Assembly (NCBI RefSeq): GCF_900103635.1
Contig: NZ_FMXK01000009.1
Location: forward strand, 1-64,000
Direction of reading: 5' to 3'
From: Butyrivibrio sp. INlla18
GTDB lineage: Bacteria > Bacillota > Clostridia > Lachnospirales > Lachnospiraceae
Length of the DNA: 64,000 nucleotides
Shown: piece by piece, positions 52,392 through 62,600 of the stretch
How the letters are laid out: each line of letters starts with the position of its first letter
Position numbering within the stretch: position 1 is the first letter of the stretch
Position numbers and translations under genes: made by a program
The notes under the pieces: model-generated
Told to the model about the DNA's origin: nothing
What the model saw: the letters and a program-made list of their open reading frames with translations, nothing else
Database searches by the model: none

Positions 52392-53972
52392 TTATTTTAC
52401 CTGTGCATTTACTTCATCAATGATCTGCTGATATCCACGATCAAGAACATCCTGCCAAGCTGCCTTGAGCTCGTCCTCATTGATCTCGCCGCAGATGTAC
52501 TGTGTACGAGCCTGTGAGATCTTGTCATCAAGGTCCTTACCCTGTGAAGCATATGTAGCTGAGTTGATAAGGTATGGAAGAGCTGGGTTAAGAACTGCGT
52601 ACTTCTCAGCATCTTCCTTTACATCAGCCTCTTTGATCTGACGCTCTGTCTTTTCCTCTGTAAGGTCTGACTCTGTTCCAGGAATGTAAGCAACAAGCTG
52701 GTTAAGTCCGTTGTAGTTAGCCTTAAGAGCATCATCAGATGCATCAAGACGAACTACGTTGCCGTTCTCGTTGATCTCGTATGTAACACCCTCAAGACCA
52801 TAGTTTGTAAGGATAAGCATCTCCTCATCACACATCTTGTCGAGAAGTGTAAGAGCTGCTTCGATCTTCTCTGGTGTGTCGCAAGTTGAAGCTGAAAGTG
52901 TGAAGTATCCGTTGTAACCTGATGTTGCCATTGTCTTGCCATTGATGTTGCTAAGAAGGTTCATTGAAGCAAACTGTGAAGGATCTGTAACTGAAGGAAT
53001 CTCGTTGTTTACGAAGTAATCCCAGATACGTCTTCCGCCATCAAGAACGTCTACATATACACCGTTCTCACCGTTCTTGCATCCATCTGACCATGTATCT
53101 GTTGTGCGTGAAGCCCAGTCTGAAGGCATAAGTCCTTCTTCGTAGCACTTCTTGAACCAGTTAAGAGCCTCAAGGTACTCATCCTGCTGCCATACTGGAA
53201 TAAGCTTTCCGTCTTTCTCTGCCCATCCGTTTCCGCATCCAAACCATGTCTGCATGATATCGAAAGGACCTGTGTAAGATGTCATCTCAAGACCGATTGT
53301 ATCATTCTTGCCGTTTCCATCTGGATCACCATATGTGAACTGGTAAAGCATGTTATAAACATCATCGATTGTCTTAGGCTCTGCAAGACCAAGTGCATCA
53401 GCCCAGTCCTGACGATATGAAAGACCATAACGACCAAGTACACGTGCTCTGTAGATACCGATCTGCTTGCCATCTACTGTAAGAGACTCTGCTACTCCTG
53501 GGTTCTGCTGTGAAAGGTTAGGATACTTTGTAGAATCCTTAAGGTACTCTGTAAGGTCAACGAAAGCGCCCTGCTTAGCAGCTGTTACAACTGTACCTGT
53601 TACAGCGCCGTTCCATGTCATGATCATTGGCATAGACTTAGGATCCTGCATAGCAAGTGTTGCTTTCTCTTCAAGTACATCACTCTGTACCCACTGGATC
53701 TCAACGTCAACGCCTGTATGTTCCTCAAGCTGCTGCATAACCTGCTCAGCGTAGTCACCTGTGTTAGATGCGCCTGAGTTAAAGTCGATTGCCATAAATG
53801 TTACAGGTGGTAACTCTACAGGTGCATCAGAAGCTGTGTCTGCCCCCGCATTGTCAGCTGTCTGTGTTGATGCTGTAGAATCTGTTCCTGTTGTCTGTGT
53901 GTTTGAACCACACGCTACTACCCCAAGTACCATAGAAGCACTTAGTAATGTTGCTAATAACTTCTTTTTCAT
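52392..53972 (-). CDS. carbohydrate ABC transporter solute-binding lipoprotein (YesO/LplA-like)
   Basis: The 526-aa lipoprotein has a signal peptide ending in LGVVACGS (lipobox VVAC), a Thr/Ser/Ala-rich linker, and a large family 1 binding domain (PVTFMAIDFNSG, VDVEIQWVQSD, PMIMTWNGAV, YRQDWADALGL, WASRTTDTWSDG). It should capture rhamnogalacturonan oligosaccharides outside the membrane for the two permeases encoded upstream. AGGAGG precedes the ATG. The importer has no dedicated ATPase here; a shared MsmX-type ATPase is expected elsewhere. Confidence 0.93.
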   Translation of the reverse strand: MKKKLLATLLSASMVLGVVACGSNTQTTGTDSTASTQTADNAGADTASDAPVELPPVTFMAIDFNSGASNTGDYAEQVMQQLEEHTGVDVEIQWVQSDVLEEKATLAMQDPKSMPMIMTWNGAVTGTVVTAAKQGAFVDLTEYLKDSTKYPNLSQQNPGVAESLTVDGKQIGIYRARVLGRYGLSYRQDWADALGLAEPKTIDDVYNMLYQFTYGDPDGNGKNDTIGLEMTSYTGPFDIMQTWFGCGNGWAEKDGKLIPVWQQDEYLEALNWFKKCYEEGLMPSDWASRTTDTWSDGCKNGENGVYVDVLDGGRRIWDYFVNNEIPSVTDPSQFASMNLLSNINGKTMATSGYNGYFTLSASTCDTPEKIEAALTLLDKMCDEEMLILTNYGLEGVTYEINENGNVVRLDASDDALKANYNGLNQLVAYIPGTESDLTEEKTERQIKEADVKEDAEKYAVLNPALPYLINSATYASQGKDLDDKISQARTQYICGEINEDELKAAWQDVLDRGYQQIIDEVNAQVK

Positions 53973-54010
53973 AGAAATCCTCCTTCATTGGATGAAAAAT
54001 ATATACAAAT

Positions 54011-54039
54011 CTTCCTTCTTTTCTTGTTTAAAAAGGAAG
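54011..54039. other. hairpin before the solute-binding protein gene
   Basis: CTTCCTT and AAGGAAG form a 7-bp stem around an AT-rich loop of 15 bases. Next to it GTTCTG and CAGAAC (54039-54066) can form a second, weaker stem. Both lie in the 138-base gap between the second permease and the binding protein, where differential expression is likely. Confidence 0.45.
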
Positions 54040-54110
54040 TTCTGCTCTCGCTTCGCTCGCCAGAACGAACATCGCTTCTAGGCTCGAAAGGACCTCGCCA
54101 AGAGCTCAGT

Positions 54111-55025
54111 TCAGCCTTTAACAGCGCCCACCATAACACCCTTCGTAAAGAACTTCTGCACGAATGGGTATACTACAAGGATAGGTACAGTCGCAATAAG
54201 TGTTGTTGCCATCTTAACTGCCTTATCTGGTGGCGCACCATTCTGGTCGTAATAGTCCATCATGATGTCACTAATAGCACTTGCCTTAAGAACGATATTT
54301 CTCAGCATGATCTGTACTGTGTATTTGCTAGGAGTCTGAAGATAGATCATAGCGTTGAAATAATCGTTCCAATAGCCTACTGCATAGAAAAGAGAAATTG
54401 AAGCAAGTACTGGTTTGGAAAGTGGAAGTATGATAGTAAGGAATGTTCTAAACTCACTTGCTCCATCCATATATGCTGCTTCCTCAAGTTCCATAGGAAG
54501 CTCCTGGAAAAAGTTCTTTATGATGATCATATTGAATGGGCTGATGGCTCCGATAAGGATCAGTGCCCAGTATGAATCATAAAGGCCATAGGCTCTAAGT
54601 ACCATGAATGTTGGAATCATACCACCTGAGAAAAGCATTGTTACGATTACCATGTTAAGGAAAAAGTTTCTTCCCTTAAAATGTCTTTTGGAAAGTGGAT
54701 AAGCGAATGTAGTTGAAAGAACCATGTTCACTATTGTTCCACAAAGTGTAAGAATAAATGAGTTCTTAAGTCCCAATAATATGTTTCCGTTGTTAATAGA
54801 ATATTTGTATGCGTTAAGAGACCATACTCTTGGAATGATGAAGAATGCTCTCTCCGTCAACTCTCTGTCTGTAGCAAATGAACCTGCTGCAATGTAGAGG
54901 AATGGAAGAAGTGTGATAATTCCAACGCATCCCATAAGTGTATAGATGATAACGTCTGTAATTCTATATCCAAGGCTCATCTTTACGCCGCGGGAATCTC
55001 TTTTAATGATCTTTGTTTTAGCCAC
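54111..55025 (-). CDS. carbohydrate ABC transporter permease (YesQ/LplC-like)
   Basis: The 304-aa membrane protein has six membrane segments and the permease EAA-type loop EEAAYMDGASEFRTFLTIILPLSKP. It starts at GTG (VAKTKIIK), nine bases after AAGGAGG, with no better ATG nearby. The C-terminus FFTKGVMVGAVKG is typical of this family. It pairs with the gene upstream to form the import channel. Confidence 0.94.
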   Translation of the reverse strand: MAKTKIIKRDSRGVKMSLGYRITDVIIYTLMGCVGIITLLPFLYIAAGSFATDRELTERAFFIIPRVWSLNAYKYSINNGNILLGLKNSFILTLCGTIVNMVLSTTFAYPLSKRHFKGRNFFLNMVIVTMLFSGGMIPTFMVLRAYGLYDSYWALILIGAISPFNMIIIKNFFQELPMELEEAAYMDGASEFRTFLTIILPLSKPVLASISLFYAVGYWNDYFNAMIYLQTPSKYTVQIMLRNIVLKASAISDIMMDYYDQNGAPPDKAVKMATTLIATVPILVVYPFVQKFFTKGVMVGAVKG

Positions 55026-55042
55026 GTTTTCTTCCTCCTTCC

Positions 55043-55963
55043 TTAATAGATTCCTGACTCACCAGCTTTTTTAGCTGTCCAGTTAGCGCCAAGTACCATG
55101 ATCATTCCGACGATGGACTTAAACATACCAGCTGCTGTTGAGAATGAATACTGTGCGTTTTGAATACCTCTTGTGTAGATGAAGGTATCAAATACTTCTG
55201 CGTAAGCTACGTTAAGGTCGTTTCTCATTAGGAAGATCTGCTCATAGCCTGTATTAAGAATTGAACCAACTCTAAGGATCAACATGATGATCACTGTACT
55301 CTTGATCGCAGGAAGTGTGATATGCCACATCATCTGCCATCTTCCAGCACCGTCTACTCTAGCTGCCTCATACATTTCCTGGTCAACACCAGCAAGGGCT
55401 GCCAGATAAATGATGGTTCCATAACCAGTTTCTTTCCAAATGTCCTGACCAACGATCAATCCCCAGAAGTGCTTGGCACTTGAAAGAATAGGGATTGCTG
55501 ATCCGCCCATCATCTTAATGAGCATATTTATAAGACCGTCATTTGTATTAAAGAGCTGATATGAAAGTGAAGCTACGATAACCCATGATACAAAGTGAGG
55601 GATATAAATAAATGTCTGAACAAGTCTCTTGTACCAGCTGTGTCTGATCTCATTAAGTAAAAGAGATAAGATAATTGGAGCTGGGAAATACAAAACCAAC
55701 TGTGTTAATGAAATACCAAGTGTATTTCTAAGTAATATCAGGAAATCCTGATTTGAAAAGAACTGTTTAAAGTTATCAAATCCTACCCATGGACTTCCCC
55801 ATATTCCCTGGAATGGGGAATAGTTTTTAAAAGCGATTACGAGACCTGCCATTGGCACATATCGGAACATGATGAAATACAAAAGTCCCGGAAGTAGCAT
55901 CAGATATAATCCCTTGTGACGCCACACGTATGCCAGTAGCTTTCGATCTTTACTACTATTCAT
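55043..55963 (-). CDS. carbohydrate ABC transporter permease (YesP/LplB-like)
   Basis: The 306-aa membrane protein has six membrane segments, an N-terminal RHKGLYLMLLPGLLYFIMFRYVPM segment and the EAA loop YEAARVDGAGRWQMMWHITLPAIK. AGGAGGTAGGT precedes the ATG. It is the first gene of the importer/lyase operon. Confidence 0.94.
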   Translation of the reverse strand: MNSSKDRKLLAYVWRHKGLYLMLLPGLLYFIMFRYVPMAGLVIAFKNYSPFQGIWGSPWVGFDNFKQFFSNQDFLILLRNTLGISLTQLVLYFPAPIILSLLLNEIRHSWYKRLVQTFIYIPHFVSWVIVASLSYQLFNTNDGLINMLIKMMGGSAIPILSSAKHFWGLIVGQDIWKETGYGTIIYLAALAGVDQEMYEAARVDGAGRWQMMWHITLPAIKSTVIIMLILRVGSILNTGYEQIFLMRNDLNVAYAEVFDTFIYTRGIQNAQYSFSTAAGMFKSIVGMIMVLGANWTAKKAGESGIY

Positions 55964-56034
55964 ACCTACCTCCTAAAAGCGTTTTTAGTAATTGTGTCTT
56001 TAAATTTATCAAGCTGTTCGCTTTGTATGTGCAA

Positions 56035-56040
56035 ATTATA
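56035..56040 (-). promoter_or_regulatory. likely -10 box of the importer/lyase operon
   Basis: A perfect TATAAT lies 72 bases upstream of the first permease ATG and just after the regulator gene's terminator. The best -35 is a poor TAGACG 18 bases before it, which fits a promoter that needs an activator such as the AraC protein encoded next door. Confidence 0.5.
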
Positions 56041-56084
56041 TGAATGCTCATCTCATAACGTCTATAATCAATTTCTTGCATAAT

Positions 56085-56113
56085 AAAAAACACCCGATTT
56101 CTCGGATGTTTTT
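56085..56113 (-). terminator. terminator of the AraC regulator gene
   Basis: On the minus strand ACATCCGA pairs with TCGGGTGT (one G-U) around GAAA, flanked by A-run and followed by a T-run. It separates the regulator from the importer operon. Confidence 0.85.
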
Positions 56114-56133
56114 AGAAGTAATCAACAAAATGA

Positions 56134-58413
56134 TTATACCTGTTCTGCCCTGGATACCTGTCTGAATTTACCAGGAGTAGTTCCTACCATCTTGTTAAAG
56201 AATCTGATAAAGTTCTGTGCGTTTGTATAACTAAGTTTCTCTGCTATTGCTCCAACTGTCATATCCGAATTTGTCAAAAGATCTTTTGCAATCTTTAACT
56301 TATACTGCTCCACATACTCTGTGAAGGTCATGTTCTTTTCTTCCTTTAAGACTCGCCAGATATAGCTTGTATGATAGCTAAGTATCTCTGAACATTCATT
56401 AAGAGTAATGTTTCCAGCCTTTGATTCAACCAGCTGTTCAATAGCAGCCATTATTGTTCCTGACTGATTCTCAATGAGCTGATTCTGCTTGTAGATCACA
56501 GGATCTATCATATTGAACTTAATATACTTTCTGACTCTGTTAAGATCATGGTAATCAATGATAACAGGATAGATATCTTTAACTTCTTCTCTAAATACAT
56601 CCATTCCCAGACCAGAGTTCTGAGCTTCCATAACTATGGAATTAACCAGCTGAAGTAGTATTGGTATTGTGTTATCACGTGTTATTTTTTGACCTATGAG
56701 ATTAGCAAAGATCTCATCTATTATGCTATAAGCTGATTCTTTATCACCAAGTCTTAAGGCTCTTTGAAGGTCCTGTTCCTTTTCTTCATCGTATTTAACT
56801 AAAGCAAGTCCTGAATCTTCACTGTAGTAGCTTACAAAGCTTCCTGTGTCTATCTTGCCATGTTGTATAGCCTGAGCACTTTCTGTGTAAGCTTCATTTA
56901 TCTGATAGATGTCAGTGTAGGGCCTACTGATACCTATTCCAATGTTCATACCATATTTGTTGTAGATATACTGCCTTATGTAATTGTAGTTCTTTAGCAT
57001 GATCTCTTTGAACTCATCAGTATCCCTGGTTTCCACAAAGGCGACAACAGATCTTGAGTAATACACCATTGGAAGAAAGTACTTCTTGGTATTAACACTC
57101 TTTTTGAGCTCTTCTATTATCTCTGTACAAATCCTCTTTTCCTCATCAGCAGAGATAACATTGTCTTCATTTATCATCTTTAGAACAAGTGTTATTATCA
57201 GGAAGTTCTCTGGAATCTTGTCTGTTAATGATAGCCTGTAAATATATTGATCTATCTCCTCTTTGGTAAGCTCATTTCTGTAAAGTCTCATAGCAAAAAG
57301 GTTTGTGGTGTGTTCAATAAGTGCTTCATTTTTGTTATCAAGTCTCTTAACGCTATTTGTCAAATACTTTAGCTCATCCTCTCCAGGAAGGAGCTGCTCT
57401 GCATTCTCCTTGGCAATCTCTGATGCCGCAGCGTGGATTGGCTTGTATATGCTATAGAAAACAATGATCGATATCAGTAAAAGAAGAAGCACTACGATCA
57501 CAAAACCAAGCACCTGATATGTATTAGTAAATATCTCAAGGCCCTCATTGTAATAGGAAACATAGAGCTGAAGTCCCGCCACAGAATAGGTACTTCTGCT
57601 GACATAAACTTTTTTGCCTTTTCCTAAATTAAGAATGTGGCTGGTCTCATCTGATTCGTCTAGTTTGTACCGGTCAATAAGCTTAACTAGTTCATCATCT
57701 GTTGAAAAGATAACCTCTCCATCAGCAGAGTAAAGAACTGCATTCTGGTTCTTTTGAAGCTGCTTTTTGAGATCAGTTGTTATCTGATTCATATTCACAT
57801 TTATGACAAATAGTGCATAGGGTGTAACCTCTGAGTAAGGCACAAACAGTATCAGATCAAGACCACTAATAGGAACTGTCATCCTGTAGTTTCTTGAATT
57901 CTTGTCAGGAGCTTCGCTATCTATATATATCCATAAGTTCTTGGTGTAAGTCTCTATATATGTGTCATAGATATTCATGATCTCGTCAAGGTTAAGTACC
58001 TCATCTGTCGAATATCTTCCCCTACTACCAAGAACTGTTCCAGTCTTAAAGTTTATAAGCGTATAAGCAGAAACATAATCGGAAACTATATTATTACCAG
58101 AAAGGGTGTCCGCAGCATCAGTTATGGCGCTGACCTGATCATAATCTACATCGTTTTCAACGATATATTTGACCTCATCATTTGTCTGAGTAGCCAGATA
58201 ATACTTATAAAGCGTAACAAAAGTATTTTCCAAACTAGTCATGATATTATCAGTATCCTTAGAAAGTTCCGAAGCCCTAAGTTCCATATTTCTTTCTATA
58301 TAACTGCGCACAAAAATAGTGCCAAAGGACACCACTGTCACAATAAGAAACAGTGTTATCGCAATTAGCACTCTATACTTATACCTCATATTCTTAATAA
58401 TTTTCAACACCAT
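56134..58413 (-). CDS. membrane-bound AraC-family regulator (YesS-like)
   Basis: The 759-aa protein has two membrane segments (about 12-33 and 300-322) enclosing an outer sensor domain, a HAMP-like and GGDEF-unrelated linker (about 325-640), and a C-terminal AraC DNA-binding domain (about 655-755). That domain has LNECSEILSYHTSYIWRVLK, MTVGAIAEKLSYTNAQNFIRFF and TTPGKFRQ. B. subtilis YesS has this layout and activates the rhamnogalacturonan genes. It probably senses the bound sugar or the loaded binding protein and activates the operon just downstream. Confidence 0.92.
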   Translation of the reverse strand: MVLKIIKNMRYKYRVLIAITLFLIVTVVSFGTIFVRSYIERNMELRASELSKDTDNIMTSLENTFVTLYKYYLATQTNDEVKYIVENDVDYDQVSAITDAADTLSGNNIVSDYVSAYTLINFKTGTVLGSRGRYSTDEVLNLDEIMNIYDTYIETYTKNLWIYIDSEAPDKNSRNYRMTVPISGLDLILFVPYSEVTPYALFVINVNMNQITTDLKKQLQKNQNAVLYSADGEVIFSTDDELVKLIDRYKLDESDETSHILNLGKGKKVYVSRSTYSVAGLQLYVSYYNEGLEIFTNTYQVLGFVIVVLLLLLISIIVFYSIYKPIHAAASEIAKENAEQLLPGEDELKYLTNSVKRLDNKNEALIEHTTNLFAMRLYRNELTKEEIDQYIYRLSLTDKIPENFLIITLVLKMINEDNVISADEEKRICTEIIEELKKSVNTKKYFLPMVYYSRSVVAFVETRDTDEFKEIMLKNYNYIRQYIYNKYGMNIGIGISRPYTDIYQINEAYTESAQAIQHGKIDTGSFVSYYSEDSGLALVKYDEEKEQDLQRALRLGDKESAYSIIDEIFANLIGQKITRDNTIPILLQLVNSIVMEAQNSGLGMDVFREEVKDIYPVIIDYHDLNRVRKYIKFNMIDPVIYKQNQLIENQSGTIMAAIEQLVESKAGNITLNECSEILSYHTSYIWRVLKEEKNMTFTEYVEQYKLKIAKDLLTNSDMTVGAIAEKLSYTNAQNFIRFFNKMVGTTPGKFRQVSRAEQV

Positions 58414-58440
58414 AATCCCCCAAAAATGATATTTGCTAGG

Positions 58441-58449
58441 ATTATAGCA
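58441..58449 (-). promoter_or_regulatory. extended -10 promoter of the AraC regulator gene
   Basis: TGC followed by TATAAT on the minus strand, 28 bases before the ATG, forms an extended -10 element. No good -35 was seen in the AT-rich DNA upstream. Confidence 0.5.
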
Positions 58450-58544
58450 TTATTTGTTTTACATTTTTATTAAAATATTGACCTAAATCTGTACATAATT
58501 GTACAAATTTTATGTCACCCACTCCGTTTCCATTTTTCACTTTA

Positions 58545-58979
58545 TTAACGGGAAGCCTTGATGAAGTCCATGGCTTCGAGGTAGCCCTCAAGACCGTGTC
58601 CGTAGATCTGTTTGTCACAGGCTGGTGCTGTTACTGAGATCTTGCGGAAGTCTTCGCGGGACTGGATGTCTGAGATGTGGACTTCTACTTTGGTGATGTT
58701 CTCGATGCTCTTAAGGGCGTCGTGGATTGCGTAGCTGTAGTGTGTATAAGCTCCAGGATTGATGACTATGCCTTCTGTACCATCACTGTAGGCCTCTTGG
58801 ATCCTGTCGATTATGGCTCCTTCGTGGTTGGACTGGAAAAGAACTACTTCATCGCCGTCTTTTTTGGCTTTTTCGCTAATAAGATTGCAAAGGTAGTTAT
58901 AATCCTGATTGCCGTATACTGCCTTTTCCCTTATTCCAAGAAAGTTTAAGTTTGGTCCGTTAATTACAAGTATCTTCAT
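58545..58979 (-). CDS. aroQ: type II 3-dehydroquinate dehydratase
   Basis: The 144-aa enzyme converts 3-dehydroquinate to 3-dehydroshikimate. NGPNLNFLGIREKAVYG contains the catalytic Tyr and the lid Arg, QSNHEGAIID, NPGAYTHYSYAI the catalytic Asn/His region, VEVHISD the second His and SREDFRKIS the anchor Arg. All key positions are kept. It lies 14 bases after the YesU-like gene and within the pectin locus, apart from other shikimate genes. Confidence 0.95.
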   Translation of the reverse strand: MKILVINGPNLNFLGIREKAVYGNQDYNYLCNLISEKAKKDGDEVVLFQSNHEGAIIDRIQEAYSDGTEGIVINPGAYTHYSYAIHDALKSIENITKVEVHISDIQSREDFRKISVTAPACDKQIYGHGLEGYLEAMDFIKASR

Positions 58980-58993
58980 CTCTTATCCTCTTT

Positions 58994-59656
58994 TTAGATC
59001 CAGGTTACTGTAAGGTTTCTGTACTCAGCAATCATAGGAGCAAGCTGGCGAAATCCTACATTTCCACCTGTCAAAAGATTTCCATAGGTCATACCATCAT
59101 CGACAAATTCAAATATCTGAAGGTCATTTACAAAAAATAATACTTTGTTTTTGGTCTTGAGAACAGTTATCTTGTACCACTGTGCATCTTCTGATGCATC
59201 AGGAATAGGATCTGCTCCCTGACATACCAGGTGAAAACCGTAGCTCTTCCTTAAGTTACAAGTATGAAAGGCTCTCTCATCTGGCTCTTTTCTTCTAAAA
59301 TATGAAACATGGAAAGCATTGATGTCGCCTGAATGGTACTGTCTGTACTCACCAGTACGTTTCTCAAGTCCCTCATCAAAGATATTTCCTGCTCCATTTC
59401 TTGCCTTAGCTGCAAAAAACATCATGGCAAGTCCAGGCTCTTTTACCGGCCTGAACTCCCACTCAATCTTAACATCTGAAGGAAAAGACACTGGACACCA
59501 CAAAACAAAGTTGGCTTTCTGACCTTCCTTAGCTGAAAGCTCATTTTCAAGTCGCATGGCTCCGTTCTCAAAAGAGATCTTGGCTTTTCCTTCCAAAATG
59601 AAATCTTTTATATCTTCCTGTGAAGAAAGCCTATTTTCATAGATTATTTTTGACAT
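58994..59656 (-). CDS. YesU-like DUF1961 protein
   Basis: The 220-aa soluble beta-rich protein has WEFRPVKEPGLAMMFFAA, FDEGLEKRTGEYRQYHSGDINAFHVSYFRRK, NLRKSYGFHLVCQGADPIP and the closing GGNVGFRQLAPMIAEYRNL, which match DUF1961/YesU. The family has a lectin-like fold and sits in rhamnogalacturonan loci of Bacillus. It is encoded 21 bases after carB, so it may receive readthrough. Exact activity unknown. Confidence 0.88.
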   Translation of the reverse strand: MSKIIYENRLSSQEDIKDFILEGKAKISFENGAMRLENELSAKEGQKANFVLWCPVSFPSDVKIEWEFRPVKEPGLAMMFFAAKARNGAGNIFDEGLEKRTGEYRQYHSGDINAFHVSYFRRKEPDERAFHTCNLRKSYGFHLVCQGADPIPDASEDAQWYKITVLKTKNKVLFFVNDLQIFEFVDDGMTYGNLLTGGNVGFRQLAPMIAEYRNLTVTWI

Positions 59657-59677
59657 TGTAATCCCCCAATAACACTA

Positions 59678-62600
59678 TCAAAGTTTAGCAATATCTACGA
59701 GTTCAAGACCTTCTTCTGTTCCTTCTGTTTCCAAGCTTGTTACAAGAGCTCTTGCTGTATCAAGGGCTGTGATAACGTTAACACCTGTCTCAATTGCAGT
59801 TCTGCGGATAAGGAATCCATCACGGCTCTTATCTCTTCCCTGAGTAGGTGTATCGATAACAAGGTCAATCTTGTGACCAAGAATAAGGTCGATAACTGTA
59901 GGTGACTCCTGGCTGATACGGTTGATCTTTCTAGCTTTCACGCCGTTCTCATTGAGTGTATCAGCTGTAGAACGAGTTGCATAGATGATATATCCAAGCT
60001 TTTCGTATCTGCGTGCGATATCGATGATCTCGCCCTTATCAGAGTCTTTTACTGTAATGATCATCTGTTTATATTTAGGGAGCTTCACTCCTGCTCCAAC
60101 GAAAGCCTTATAAAGAGCTTCATTGAAGTTCTTGCTGATACCAAGACACTCACCTGTACTCTTCATCTCAGGTCCAAGGCTGATCTCAGCTCCTCTGATC
60201 TTCTCAAATGAGAATACTGGCATCTTGATAGCCACATATCCAGCTTCTGGCTGAAGTCCAGGCTTGTAACCAAGGTCTTTGAGCTTCTTGCCCATCATAA
60301 CCTCTGCAGCAAGGTCAACGATCGGAATACCTGTTACCTTACTGATATAAGGTACTGTACGGGATGATCTTGGGTTTGCCTCGATGATGTAAACCTCATC
60401 TCCTACAGCGATGAACTGTACATTGATAAGTCCGATTACATGAAGCGCCTTAGCAAGTCTTCTTGTATACTCAGCAATTGTCTCTTTTACCTTATCAGAA
60501 AGAGACTGTGCAGGATATACGGAGATTGAATCTCCTGAGTGGATACCTGATCTCTCGATATGCTCCATGATACCTGGGATCACGATGTCCTCGCCATCAC
60601 ATACGGCATCAACTTCTGTCTCAATACCCTGAAGATACTTATCTACAAGGATTGGGTGATCCTGGGCATATCTGTTGATGATATTCATGAACTCTTCGAT
60701 CTCAGCATCTGAAAGAGCTATCTGCATTCCCTGTCCGCCAAGTACGTATGAAGGACGAACAAGTACAGGATAACCAAGTCTGTTGGCAACTTCCTTGGCT
60801 TCTTCTGCTGTATAAACTGTAGCACCCTGAGCACGCTTGATCTGTGTCTCTTCAAGGATCTGGTCAAAGATCTCTCTATCTTCGGCAGCATCTACATCCT
60901 TTGCATCTGTACCGTAGATCTTGACGCCCATCTTCATAAGGTCCTGAGTGAGCTTGATAGCAGTCTGTCCACCAAACTGAACTACTGCTCCGTCTGGCTT
61001 CTCAAGACGAACGATGTTCTCAACATCCTCTGGTGTAAGTGGCTCAAAGTAGAGCTTATCTGCAATATCAAAGTCTGTTGATACAGTCTCTGGGTTGTTG
61101 TTAATGATGATAGTCTCAAATCCGGCCTTCTTGAATGCCCATGTTGCATGAACTGAGCAGTAGTCGAACTCGATACCCTGTCCGATCCTGATAGGACCTG
61201 AACCAAGTACAAGGATCTTTTTCTTGCCGCTGTTTGCACTAAGTGCGGCTTCATCCTCTGAGTCTTTGCCGTTATATACTGAGTAGTAATATGGTGTTGC
61301 AGCCTCAAACTCAGCAGCACAGGTATCTACGATCTTGAAAGTAGCATGAATATTGTATTCATCCCTGAGCTCTTTTAACACATCCTGTGTGAATCTTGTG
61401 AGTCTTGAGATAACTGCATCTGGATACTCTAATCTCTTAGCCTCAAGAAGTGTCTCGTAAGAGATGATCTTCTTGGCATCCTCTAATGTACCAGCCTTGC
61501 CTTCGCTGTTCTTTTCACCGATCCTAAGGAGTTTGAGCTCCATCTTTACAAGTGTATGAAGCTTGTCGATGAACCAGTGATCGATCATTGTGATGTCATG
61601 GATCTGATCATGGCTGATTCCTCTTCTAAGTGCTTCAGCGATAACCCAGATTCTCTGGTCATCAACAATCTTAAGTCTCTCTAAAAGATCTTCATCATCA
61701 AGTTCAGAGAAGTCGTAGCTTGTAAGGCAGTCAACGTGCTGCTCAAGAGAGCGGATTGCCTTCATCATTGCGCCTTCGAAGTTAGTGCAGATACTCATAA
61801 CTTCACCGGTTGCCTTCATCTGAGTTGTAAGAGTTCTCTTAGCTGTGATGAACTTATCGAAAGGAAGTCTTGGGAACTTAACTACGCAGTAATCAAGTGT
61901 TGGCTCGAAGCTTGCGTAGGTCTTTCCTGTAATTGCATTCTTGATCTCATCAAGTGTATAACCAAGTGCGATCTTGGCTGCAACCTTGGCGATAGGATAA
62001 CCTGTTGCCTTAGAAGCAAGAGCTGATGAGCGGCTAACTCTAGGGTTAACCTCGATTACGCAGTACTCAAAGCTTGTTGGGTGAAGAGCGAACTGTACGT
62101 TACATCCACCTGTGATCTGAAGCTCATCAATGATGTTAAGAGCTGCGCTTCTGAGCATCTGGTATTCCTTGTCAGAAAGAGTCTGAGAAGGAGCAACTAC
62201 TATTGAATCACCTGTATGAACACCTACAGGATCGATATTTTCCATGTTGCAGACTGTGATGCAGTTTCCTGCACTGTCTCGCATTACTTCGTACTCGATT
62301 TCCTTCCAACCAGAGATACAACGCTCTACCAGTACCTCGTTGGCACGTGAAAGTCTAAGACCATTCTCAAGGATTTCTTCACATTCAGTCTGGTTATAAG
62401 CGATACCACCACCTGATCCACCGAGTGTGAAAGCTGGTCTAAGTACTACAGGGTAGCCGATCTTGTTTGCAAAAGCTACACCGTCATCTACATTATGTAC
62501 TACCAATGAAGCTGCGCAAGGCTCACCAATCTTTTCCATGGTGTCCTTGAATTCCTGTCTATCCTCAGCCTTTCTGATAGTCTCAGCTGTTGTTCCAAGG

